A stretch of DNA of 64,000 nucleotides from Streptomyces sp. SDr-06. Lineage in GTDB: Bacteria > Actinomycetota > Actinomycetes > Streptomycetales > Streptomycetaceae. Positions 44,244 through 52,121 of this stretch are shown here, piece after piece. Made by a program: the position numbers and the translations under genes. The notes beneath the pieces were generated by a model. It was not told where the DNA came from, made no database searches, and worked only from the letters and a program-made list of their open reading frames with translations. Positions within the stretch are counted from its first letter, which is position 1. Each line of letters begins with the position of its first letter. The stretch spans positions 1-64,000 of the forward strand of contig NZ_QOLA01000019.1 of assembly GCF_003324565.1 (NCBI RefSeq), given 5' to 3'.

Positions 44244-45524
44244 ATGCACCTCTCCTTCCTGCTGCACAACGCGTACAGCCTGGGCGGCACCATCCGGTCC
44301 ACCTTCAACCTCGCCGGTGAGCTCGCCCAGCGGCACGACGTCGAGATCGTCTCCGTCTTCCGCCACCACGACGAGCCCACCCTCCCCGCCCCCGAGGGCG
44401 TCCGGCTGCGGCACCTGGTCGATCTGCGCAAGAACAGCCCGGAGTACGAGGGCGAGCACCCCCAGCACCGGCAGCCGGCCAAGGTCTTCCCGCGCGGCGA
44501 CGGCCGCCACAGCCAGTACAGCCGCCTCACCGACGCCCGGATCGGCGCGCACCTGCGGTCCGTCGAGGCCGATGTCGTCATCGGCACCCGGCCCGGGCTC
44601 AACGTGCACATCGCGCGCGAGACCCGCCCCGGCGTGGTCCGGGTCGGCCAGGAGCACCTGACCCTGCCGGGCCACAGCTACCGGCTGCGCAGCGAGATAG
44701 CGCACTCCTATCCGCTGCTCGACGCGATCACCACGGTCACCGCCGCCGACGCGGCCGCCTACCGGGCCCTGCGCCTGCCCGACGTGCGCGTCGAGGCGGT
44801 GCCCAACGCGATCCCGGCCCCCGCCCTGGAACCGGCCGACGGCGACGCCAAGCTGGTCGTGGCGGCCGGGCGGCTCACCCCGGTCAAGCGGTACGACCTG
44901 CTGGTCAAGGCGTTCGCTCGGGTCGTCGCCGTACGACCGGACTGGAAGCTGCGGATCTACGGTTCCGGCGACGCCTTCGGGAACGAACGCGAGGCCCTGC
45001 GGAACCTGATCGACGATCTTGGCCTCTACAACCATGTGTTCCTCATGGGCCTGTCCGGCGACCTCGACAGCGAGTGGGTCAAGGGTTCCCTCGCGGCCGT
45101 CACCTCCAGCCACGAGTCCTTCGGCATGACCATCGTCGAGGCGATGCGCTGCGGACTCCCCGTGGTCTCCACGGACTGCCCGCAGGGGCCGCGCGAGATC
45201 ATCGACGACGGGGTGGACGGCCGCCTCGTCGAGACGGGCAACGCCGACGCGGTGGCCGGGGCCCTGCTCGAACTGATCCAGGACGACGGGCTGCGCCACC
45301 GCATGGCCAAGGCGGCCCTGGAGAACTCCGCGCGCTTCGACCCCGCCAGGATCGCCGAGCGCCACGAGGAGATCTTCCGGCAACTGCACGCCCAGGGCGC
45401 GGGCAGCCGCTCCGCCGGGGCGCTGCGCGAGTCGCTGCACCGGGCCCGCAGCTCCGCCCTCGACGGGGCGTACGCCCTGCGCCACAAGGCCGCCTCCGTG
45501 CTCCGGAAAGGGCAGACCGCATGA
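44244..45524 (+). CDS. Glycosyltransferase family 4 protein
   Basis: This encodes 426 residues with a GT-B fold. The start MHLSFLLHNAYSLGGTIRST has the G-G-x-x-x loop of GT4 enzymes. VAAGRLTPVKRYDLLVKAFA opens the C-terminal domain, and SSHESFGMTIVEAMRCGLPV holds the E-x7-E nucleotide-sugar site. A basic C-terminal tail of about 35 residues follows. The acceptor is unknown; teichoic-acid-like or exopolysaccharide chains are possible. An imperfect palindrome (GACCGAA 44152-44158, TTCGGTC 44163-44169) lies upstream. It overlaps the next gene (ATGA). Confidence 0.88.
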   Translation: MHLSFLLHNAYSLGGTIRSTFNLAGELAQRHDVEIVSVFRHHDEPTLPAPEGVRLRHLVDLRKNSPEYEGEHPQHRQPAKVFPRGDGRHSQYSRLTDARIGAHLRSVEADVVIGTRPGLNVHIARETRPGVVRVGQEHLTLPGHSYRLRSEIAHSYPLLDAITTVTAADAAAYRALRLPDVRVEAVPNAIPAPALEPADGDAKLVVAAGRLTPVKRYDLLVKAFARVVAVRPDWKLRIYGSGDAFGNEREALRNLIDDLGLYNHVFLMGLSGDLDSEWVKGSLAAVTSSHESFGMTIVEAMRCGLPVVSTDCPQGPREIIDDGVDGRLVETGNADAVAGALLELIQDDGLRHRMAKAALENSARFDPARIAERHEEIFRQLHAQGAGSRSAGALRESLHRARSSALDGAYALRHKAASVLRKGQTA

Positions 45525-46345
45525 CCACCACCGCCGAGTCCCCGGACACGGGCAGCGCCGCCGCCCCGCGCGCCCACTGCATAGCCGACTCAGCGGGCGG
45601 AGTGACCTTCGACGTCACGGGAGCCGGTCGGCCGGGCGCCGCGCTCGTCCTGCGCCGGCGCGGGACCGACCCCGGCCCGGACGTGCTGCTGCCGCTCACC
45701 CCGTCCGCGAAGGGCCTGCTGCGCGCGGTCCTGCCCAGCACGGTCGACATGGCCGAGGGCGTGTGGGACGCGTATCTGCGCTTCGGCGAGGGCGCCGAGC
45801 AGCGCCTGGAGCCGGGCACCCGGGACCTGCGCGCGCTGGTCGACCGGGAGCCGGGGCCGGATGCCGACCGGGTCGCGGCCCGCATCCCCTACCCGGGCCG
45901 CTCGGGCGAGCTGATCGTCCGCAGCTGGCTGCGCAGACCGCACGCCGAGACCGGCACGATCCGCGTCGAAGAGGACGCGGTCACGGTGCACGGGCGGCTG
46001 TACGGCGCGGGGCTCGCCACCGGGGCCACCGTCGAGGCGCGGCTGCGGGGCGGGGCCGGCCGGGTCCACCGGGTGCCCGCCACCGCCGAGGGCGACGGCT
46101 TCGCCTTCACGCTGGCGTACGCGCCGCTCGCGGAGGGACTCGACGCCAAGGAATGGCTCTGGGACCTGTGGCTGGTCAACGGCCCCGGCGCGCCCGCCGT
46201 CCGGCTGGCCCGCATCCTGGACGATGTCCCCCTGAAGCAGGTGATCTTCGTGTACCCGGGCTCGCGGGTGGGCGCGGGTGTGGTGCGCCCGTACTACACG
46301 GGCGCGAACGACCTGAGCGTGCGGGTCGACGCGGCGCGCGGCTAG
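45521..46345 (+). CDS. Hypothetical protein coupled to the glycosyltransferase
   Basis: This encodes 274 residues. It is predicted to be mostly beta strand (GVTFDVTGAGRPGAALVLRR, TIRVEEDAVTVHGRLYGAGL, EWLWDLWLVNGPGAPAVRLA), with repeated immunoglobulin-like or beta-sandwich feel. There is no signal peptide or membrane segment. The ATG overlaps the glycosyltransferase stop, so it probably works with it, perhaps in polymer modification; I recognise no named domain. Its stop codon TAG shares the palindrome CTAG with the stop of the convergent ctaD. Confidence 0.72.
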   Translation: MTTTAESPDTGSAAAPRAHCIADSAGGVTFDVTGAGRPGAALVLRRRGTDPGPDVLLPLTPSAKGLLRAVLPSTVDMAEGVWDAYLRFGEGAEQRLEPGTRDLRALVDREPGPDADRVAARIPYPGRSGELIVRSWLRRPHAETGTIRVEEDAVTVHGRLYGAGLATGATVEARLRGGAGRVHRVPATAEGDGFAFTLAYAPLAEGLDAKEWLWDLWLVNGPGAPAVRLARILDDVPLKQVIFVYPGSRVGAGVVRPYYTGANDLSVRVDAARG

Positions 46346-48090
46346 GAGGGCGGCTCCGTCGGTCCGGGCCCTTCCGCGGCCGGCACCGCTCCCGGTGCCT
46401 CCAGCTCCGCCGCCTCTGCTGCCTTGTCCAGGGGCAGCACGTCGTCGCGGAACGGGGCGAACTCCGGGTGGTGCAGGTCGAAGGCCGGTGACTCGGTACG
46501 GATGCGGGGGATGGTCACGAAGTTGTGCCGCGGCGGCGGGCAGGACGTGGCCCACTCCAGCGAGCGGCCGAACCCCCAGGGATCGTCGACCTCGACCTTC
46601 TCGCCGTACTTCGCGGTCTTCCAGACGTTGTAGAAGAACGGCAGCGTGGACAGGCCCAGCAGGAACGCGCCGATCGAGGAAACCGTGTTGAGCGCCGTGA
46701 AGCCGTCGGCCGCCAGGTAGTCCGCGTACCGCCGGGGCATGCCCTCCGCGCCCAGCCAGTGCTGGACCAGGAACGTGGTGTGGAAGCCGACGAAGAGCGT
46801 CCAGAAGTGGATCTTGCCGAGCCGCTCGTCGAGCATCCTGCCGGTCAGTTTCGGCCACCAGAAAGAGAAGCCGCCGAACGTCGCGAAGACCACCGTCCCG
46901 AACACCACGTAGTGGAAGTGGGCGACCACGAAGTAGGAGTCCGTGACGTGGAAGTCCAGCGGGGGCGACGCCAGGATGACGCCGGTGAGGCCGCCGAACA
47001 GGAAGCTCACCAGGAAGCCGACGGCCCACAGCATGGGTGTCTCGAAGCTCAGTGAGCCCTTGAGCATCGTGCCGGTCCAGTTGAAGAACTTCACCCCGGT
47101 CGGCACCGCGATCAGGAAGGACATGAACGAGAAGAACGGCAGCAACACCGCTCCGGTGGCGAACATGTGGTGGGCCCACACCACGATGGAGAGCCCGGTG
47201 ATGGCCGCCGTCGCCCCGACGAGGGTCATGTAGCCGAAGATGGGCTTGCGGGAGAAGACCGGAATGATCTCCGTGATGATGCCGAAGAACGGCAGCGCGA
47301 TGATGTAGACCTCGGGATGGCCGAAGAACCAGAAGAGGTGCTGCCACAGCAGCGCCCCTCCGTTCTGCGCCTCGAAGACCACCGAGCCGAACCTGCGGTC
47401 CGCCTCCAGGACCAGCAGCGCCGCCGCGAGCACCGGGAACGCGATGAGCACCAGGATCGAGGTGAACAGGACGTTCCAGGTGAAGACCGGCATCCGGAAC
47501 ATCGTCATGCCGGGGGCGCGCATCCCGACGATGGTGGTCACGAAGTTGACCGCGCCGAGGATGGTGCCGAAGCCGGAGAGCGCGAGCCCCATGATCCAGA
47601 GGTCGGCGCCGACGCCGGGGGAGCGGGTCAGCGAGTTGAGGGGCGCGTAGGCGAACCAGCCGAAGCTCGCGGGCCCGGTCGGCAGCAGCACCGAGCCCAG
47701 CACGATCAGGCCTCCGAACAGGAACAGCCAGTAGGCCAGCATGTTCAGGCGCGGGAAGGCGACGTCGGGGGAGCCGATCTGCAGCGGCATGATCGCGTTG
47801 GCGAACCCGGCGAAGGTCGGGGTGGCGAAGAGCAGCAGCATGATCGTGCCGTGCAGCGTGAAGAGCTGGTTGTACTCCTCGTTGGTCATGATCTGGAGCC
47901 CGGGGCGGGCGAGTTCGGCCCGCATCAGCAGGGCCATCACACCGGCGATCAGGAAGAAGACGAACGACGTGATCAGGTAGAGGTGCCCGATCCGCTTGTG
48001 GTCCGTGGTGGTCAGCCAGGCGACGATCACCGCGCCCGGCCGGCCCGCCCTCGCGGGCTCCGCCGCCCGGGTCACCGTCTCCGTACCCAT
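46342..48090 (-). CDS. ctaD: Cytochrome c oxidase subunit I (solitary copy)
   Basis: This encodes 582 residues with twelve membrane helices. The heme ligands are LHGTIMLLLF (about residue 65) and AHFHYV (about 388). The Tyr-His crosslink motif is HPEVYIIALPFFG (about 256), and the other CuB ligands are in AHHMF (about 305). The last 70 residues are a soluble acidic tail. It is the catalytic subunit of an aa3-type terminal oxidase. No ctaC, ctaE or assembly gene is adjacent, so it is likely a second copy. ATG 48090 has AGGGGG suitably spaced; ATG 48114 is an alternative adding 8 residues. Confidence 0.94.
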   Translation of the reverse strand: MGTETVTRAAEPARAGRPGAVIVAWLTTTDHKRIGHLYLITSFVFFLIAGVMALLMRAELARPGLQIMTNEEYNQLFTLHGTIMLLLFATPTFAGFANAIMPLQIGSPDVAFPRLNMLAYWLFLFGGLIVLGSVLLPTGPASFGWFAYAPLNSLTRSPGVGADLWIMGLALSGFGTILGAVNFVTTIVGMRAPGMTMFRMPVFTWNVLFTSILVLIAFPVLAAALLVLEADRRFGSVVFEAQNGGALLWQHLFWFFGHPEVYIIALPFFGIITEIIPVFSRKPIFGYMTLVGATAAITGLSIVVWAHHMFATGAVLLPFFSFMSFLIAVPTGVKFFNWTGTMLKGSLSFETPMLWAVGFLVSFLFGGLTGVILASPPLDFHVTDSYFVVAHFHYVVFGTVVFATFGGFSFWWPKLTGRMLDERLGKIHFWTLFVGFHTTFLVQHWLGAEGMPRRYADYLAADGFTALNTVSSIGAFLLGLSTLPFFYNVWKTAKYGEKVEVDDPWGFGRSLEWATSCPPPRHNFVTIPRIRTESPAFDLHHPEFAPFRDDVLPLDKAAEAAELEAPGAVPAAEGPGPTEPPS

Positions 48091-48114
48091 CGCACCCCCT
48101 GAGGTGTCCGGCAT

Positions 48115-48560
48115 CAGGCCAAGGGGCCATGATGCTCGCGCCCGGGGCGCCGCAACAGGGGGCGTGCCCCCATCCGGCCAGGCCCCGGAGGCGCCGGGAG
48201 ACCGGGATGCGGGTAGCGATTGTGTAAGGGAGCGGTGAATTACCTATGCATCGTCAATTTCCTCCGGCGTGCCGTCGAGTGGGAATTGCCGAAGTGTCCG
48301 GCGTAAGAATTGCATCAATTCCAGGAATGCGTTCGAGTGGCTGGAAGTGGGGTGTGCGATAACTGGGCAAGGGGTCAGGAACTGCCCGTACGAGTGACGG
48401 AGTTCGAAGGGAACCCGAGCGCCGATCCTGTGACAGAAGTGTGACTGGCGGGGTACCGGAGGCGGACAACCAGCGGGTTCGCGGCGGGTTCCCACCCGGC
48501 TCGCGGGCCACGGGAGACCCCCGCTTCCGTCCGCGGGGCGGCGCGCCTACGGTGGGTGGC
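48115..48560. other. AT-richer intergenic region between ctaD and the I78 gene
   Basis: These 446 bases separate leftward ctaD from the rightward I78 gene. Composition drops toward AT between about 48215 and 48400. A leftward open frame ending at 48244 (tail QFLRRTLRQFPLDGTPEEID) contains one TTA codon, rare in streptomycetes, but it has mixed codon usage. I therefore do not call it a gene. Promoters for both flanking genes are expected here but not identified. Confidence 0.35.
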
Positions 48561-48776
48561 ATGGCACCCATACCGTCCCACTCCGCCCATCCCGACGACG
48601 CCCCAGAGTCCTATGTCGGCCTCGACGCCGAGGGCGCCGAGCGGCTCGCCAGGTCGCGCGGCTGGTCCACCGTCAGGTCGCTCCCGCCGGGCTCGATCAT
48701 CACCATGGAGTATCTGGCGGGGCGGCTGAACTTCGAGGTCGAGCACGGCACCGTGACCCGCTGCTGGCACGGCTGA
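48561..48776 (+). CDS. I78-family peptidase inhibitor-like small protein
   Basis: This encodes 71 residues. SYVGLDAEGAERLARSRGWS followed by TVRSLPPGSIITMEYLAGRL and NFEVEHGTVTRCWHG matches the I78 pattern. The key features are the G-W-x-x-V-R segment, the T-M/D strand and the closing R-L-N-x-x-x-D/E-x-x-G-x-V. I78 members inhibit serine proteases, although most bacterial ones are untested. There is no signal peptide, so it is probably cytoplasmic. A very long hairpin follows its stop codon. Confidence 0.82.
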   Translation: MAPIPSHSAHPDDAPESYVGLDAEGAERLARSRGWSTVRSLPPGSIITMEYLAGRLNFEVEHGTVTRCWHG

Positions 48777-48789
48777 GCCGTCCCCGGAC

Positions 48790-48842
48790 GCACGCAGGGC
48801 GAAGGCCCCCGGTGCATCACCGGGGGCCTTCGCCCTGCGTGC
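48790..48842. terminator. Perfect 25-bp hairpin
   Basis: Arms 48790-48814 and 48818-48842 are perfectly complementary with a 3-base CAT loop. There is no T run on either side. It lies between the convergent I78 gene and PAP2 gene and should end both transcripts. Confidence 0.85.
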
Positions 48843-48867
48843 GTACCGCGCGCCGACCGCGCCGCCG

Positions 48868-49869
48868 TCAGCCGCCGAGGGGGCGGGCCGGGGCGGTGCG
48901 CGGCGCCCGCTCGGTGTGCGGGGGGCGCCGGGTGCCGGACGGGACGACCGGGGGCCGCTCCGAGCGGGCCGGCTGGTAGGGCCTGGCCGGGAGTGGCCGG
49001 CCGGGCCCGCGCCCGCTCGCGGCGCCGACCGGCTCGCGCACGGGCGCGTCGTCCTCGTCGTGGCCGCGCTGGGGCACCATCGCGGGCACGGTCGGGGCCG
49101 GTACGGGGGCCGGGGCCGCCGCGCCGCGGGTCCGCCTGCGCTCGCGCACCTTCTCGCGCACGGCGAAGACGAAGGCCTCCGCGCGGGCGATCAGCGGCTC
49201 GAACCACGGCAGTGCGAGCAGGATGAGCAGCCCGGCCGCCCAGCCCAGGAGCACGTCGCTCACCCAGTGCGTGCCGAGGTAGACCGTGGTCGCGCCGACG
49301 CCCAGGGCCACCATCGCCGAGATGACCGAGAGCCAGCGCCGGGCGCGCGGCGTGGTGGCGAGGTAGGCGAGGATGCCCCAGGTCACGACCGCGTTGGCGG
49401 TGTGCCCCGAGGGAAATATGTCGCCGCCGGCGAAGAGCTCGGCGGACCCTATCTGCGTCGCGTAGTGGGGCCCGAGCCGTCCCAGGCCGAGCTTGACCGC
49501 GCCGACCGTCATGTTGAGCAGCAGAAGGGCCGCCCCGAGAGTCAGGAGCGGCCGGAGGGTGTGCTGGCGCCAGGAGCGCCAGCCCAGCCAGGCCATGACC
49601 ATCACCGCGGTGGGTCCGCGCTGGCCGAGGACCACGAAGTAGTCCAGGAAGGCGTGCAGCTGCGGCCAGTGTTCGTACGGCCGGTACAGCATGACCTTCC
49701 AGTCCAGCTCCACGAGCCAGGACGAGCCCAGCACGGCGACGACGATGGCGAGGTAGAACGCCATCGTCGCGCCGAAGAGGACCACGCGGTGACGGCTCAT
49801 CCGCGGGATCTCTATCTTCGGTGGCTCGGGCTCCCGGTCCAGGCGGGCGAAGATTCGGTCAGTACGCAC
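48868..49869 (-). CDS. PAP2-family membrane phosphatase
   Basis: This encodes 333 residues with about six membrane helices in residues 30-240, then a Pro/Arg-rich cytoplasmic tail of 90 residues. Motif 2 PSGHT is near 153-157 and motif 3 YLGTHWVSD near 196-204 (His-x3-Asp), giving the catalytic histidines. Motif 1, usually K-x6-R-P, reads KLGLGRLGP, so the second position differs from consensus. The family dephosphorylates lipid phosphates such as undecaprenyl pyrophosphate. GTG 49869 is the start. It is divergent from the MFS gene. Confidence 0.86.
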   Translation of the reverse strand: MRTDRIFARLDREPEPPKIEIPRMSRHRVVLFGATMAFYLAIVVAVLGSSWLVELDWKVMLYRPYEHWPQLHAFLDYFVVLGQRGPTAVMVMAWLGWRSWRQHTLRPLLTLGAALLLLNMTVGAVKLGLGRLGPHYATQIGSAELFAGGDIFPSGHTANAVVTWGILAYLATTPRARRWLSVISAMVALGVGATTVYLGTHWVSDVLLGWAAGLLILLALPWFEPLIARAEAFVFAVREKVRERRRTRGAAAPAPVPAPTVPAMVPQRGHDEDDAPVREPVGAASGRGPGRPLPARPYQPARSERPPVVPSGTRRPPHTERAPRTAPARPLGG

Positions 49870-50371
49870 TCAATCGACGTTACAGCGAGTGAGTGACGGC
49901 CCAGGCCGATCCGGGGTCTTTGTGATGACGATGTGATGTGGAGTATGTCTCATGCCCACCGTTATTCCCGGCCCCTCGCGGAATACCCCGGGACCTCGGT
50001 CCCTATTCATTCGGCCCGCCTCCGGAAGGCCTGTTTGTATGCGGCGGAATTCCGTTTGCCCGACGGGAGAGCGGAATTCATCCTTCTGTCACCGGCCCAG
50101 CACGGAGCGTAAAGATCACCCCAGGGGTGGTATCACCGTGGCGTACGCCACACCTCGGCGGGCCGCGCGGTGAGAGGTGGACCACGCGCCCTGCTGGGGA
50201 ACTCGCGTACGCTGACGAATCACTCGCCCGTCGATGCCGGGCCCCGGGGATCACGATCAGGGCCGGTCACTGGCCCACCGGGCCCACCGACCGCGAGAGT
50301 GGTGATGGCACGGTCCGCTGCGGCCGCACCGTCCCGGGCTCCGAGGGCCCGCAGTACTGGGAGGTACGTAC
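49870..50371. other. Divergent intergenic region, PAP2 / MFS
   Basis: This 502-base region has no supported gene. It is noticeably AT-richer around 49925-50075. Short palindromic patches GCGGAATTCCG (50042-50052) and GGAATTC (50074-50080) occur, but no clear -35/-10 pair was found for the MFS gene. Confidence 0.35.
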
Positions 50372-52048
50372 ATGACTGGGACGACCATCGGTGCGCGAGC
50401 GCGCGTCCGCGCGAGCGGCGCCAACCGCTGGGTCATCCTCGTCGTCCTCTGTGTGAGCCTGCTGTTCGTGGCGCTGGACGCCACCGTCCTGCACGTCGCG
50501 ATCCCCTCGGTCACCGAGGACCTGCGGCCGGGCTCCGTGGAACTGCTCTGGATCGTCGACGCCTACCCCCTCGTCTGCGCCGCGCTCCTCATCTTCTTCG
50601 GCACCCTGGGCGACCGGGTGGGCCGGCGCCGGGTGCTGCTGCTCGGCTACGCAATCTTCGGCGCCGCCTCGGCGGTCGCCGCGCTCGCCGAGTCGGCACC
50701 GGTTCTGATCGCGGCCCGCGCGCTGCTCGGCATCGGCGGCGCGATGATCATGCCCGCCACGCTCTCCATCCTCCGTGTCGTCTTCCCCGACCGCCGTGAG
50801 CGGGCCACCGCCATCGGCATCTGGACGGCGGTCGCCGCGATCGGCGCCGCCACCGGGCCGGTGCTCGGCGGCTTCCTCGTGCAGCACTTCTGGTGGGGCT
50901 CGGTCTTCCTCATCAACATCCCGCTGATGGCGCTCATCCTGCCGCTGGGCCGCTGGCTCCTGCCCGAGTCCAAGGGCAGCTCGGACGGACCCTGGGACGT
51001 GCTCGGCGCGCTGATGGCGGCCGGGGGCATCCTCGCGCTGGTGCTCGGCGTGAAGCGGCTCGGCGCAGGAGAGGGCCTCTTCGACGGCCGTACGCTCGCC
51101 GCCCTCTGTCTCGGCACCGCCCTGCTCATCCTCTTCGTCCGCAGGCAGCGCCGCCGCGCGCACCCGCTCATCGACATCCGGATGTTCTCCCGGCCCGCCT
51201 TCGCCACCTCGGTCGGCTGCATCATCGTCGCCATGCTGGCGCTGGTCGGCCTGGAGCTCATAGCCGTCCAGTACCTCCAGCTCGTGCTCGGCCTCTCCCC
51301 GCTCCAGACCGGTCTGCGCATGCTGCCGCTCACCTTCGCCGCGATGGCGGCGGGCGCGACCGGGTCGTACACCCTGCGCAGGCTCGGCCCGCGCCGGATG
51401 GTCTGCACGGGCTTCGTGCTGACCGCGGCCGCCGTGCTGCTGCTCGTCCTGATGGGCCAGACCGACTGGCCGACGCTGATGATCGTCTCGTTCGTGCTGC
51501 TCGGCTTCGGGCTCCAGACCACCCTCTTCGCGGCGTACGAATCGATGCTCAGCGAGGCCCCGCCGGAGCGGGCCGGTGGCGCGGCCGCCATCGGCGAGAC
51601 CTCCTACCAGCTCGGCGCGGGCATGGGCATCGCGCTGCTCGGCAGCGTCATGAACGCCGCCTACGCGCCCGGCCTCGCCTCGGTGGGCGGCGTCCCCGCC
51701 CAGGCCTCGGCCGCCGCGTCCAACTCGCTGGGCGAGGCCTACGACGTCGCCACCCGCCTCGGCGGCTCCGCGGGCGAGGCGCTGCGCACCGCGGCCCGGA
51801 ACTCCTTCGTGCACGGCGTGCACGTCACCCTGTTCGTCAGCGCCGGGCTGCTGCTCCTCGGCGCGGTGGCGGGGCTGCGGCTGCCGCGGATCATGGACTG
51901 CTCGGTGACCGGGCCGGAGCGGGACGAGGAGCCGGAGTCCGCGTTCGGGTCCGAGCCGAGGCAGTCGCAGCAGCTGAGCGTGAAGCTGCCGTCCCCGGCG
52001 CGGCCCGGCGATGTGGCCACCGTGGAGTCTGGACGCACGGGACACTGA
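50372..52048 (+). CDS. MFS drug exporter, 14-helix (DHA2/SmvA-like)
   Basis: This encodes 558 residues. Motif A reads GTLGDRVGRRRVLLLG near residue 80. Motif C is GAATGPVLGGFL near 160, the antiporter signature, and LDATVLHVAIPSVTEDL in helix 1 is the DHA2 motif D1. Fourteen hydrophobic segments are visible. It probably exports quaternary-ammonium or antibiotic compounds using protons. A 50-residue hydrophilic tail follows. No TetR or MarR gene is adjacent, unlike many such exporters. ATG 50372 follows a GGGAGG. Confidence 0.9.
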   Translation: MTGTTIGARARVRASGANRWVILVVLCVSLLFVALDATVLHVAIPSVTEDLRPGSVELLWIVDAYPLVCAALLIFFGTLGDRVGRRRVLLLGYAIFGAASAVAALAESAPVLIAARALLGIGGAMIMPATLSILRVVFPDRRERATAIGIWTAVAAIGAATGPVLGGFLVQHFWWGSVFLINIPLMALILPLGRWLLPESKGSSDGPWDVLGALMAAGGILALVLGVKRLGAGEGLFDGRTLAALCLGTALLILFVRRQRRRAHPLIDIRMFSRPAFATSVGCIIVAMLALVGLELIAVQYLQLVLGLSPLQTGLRMLPLTFAAMAAGATGSYTLRRLGPRRMVCTGFVLTAAAVLLLVLMGQTDWPTLMIVSFVLLGFGLQTTLFAAYESMLSEAPPERAGGAAAIGETSYQLGAGMGIALLGSVMNAAYAPGLASVGGVPAQASAAASNSLGEAYDVATRLGGSAGEALRTAARNSFVHGVHVTLFVSAGLLLLGAVAGLRLPRIMDCSVTGPERDEEPESAFGSEPRQSQQLSVKLPSPARPGDVATVESGRTGH

Positions 52049-52072
52049 CCCGTAACGTCAGCGCTCAGGTAA

Positions 52073-52097
52073 CAACTAACACTGCTAGTTTTAGTTG
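52073..52097. promoter_or_regulatory. AT-rich inverted repeat before gcdH
   Basis: Arms CAACTAA (52073-52079) and TTAGTTG (52091-52097) are perfect and flank CACTGCTAGTT, including a -10-like TAGTTT (52086-52091). The patch is AT-rich against its surroundings and lies 25 bases before the gcdH start. It looks like a TetR- or FadR-type operator over the promoter. Confidence 0.55.
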
Positions 52098-52121
52098 AGC
52101 GAGAGCCGCGGAGGCGCCCTC

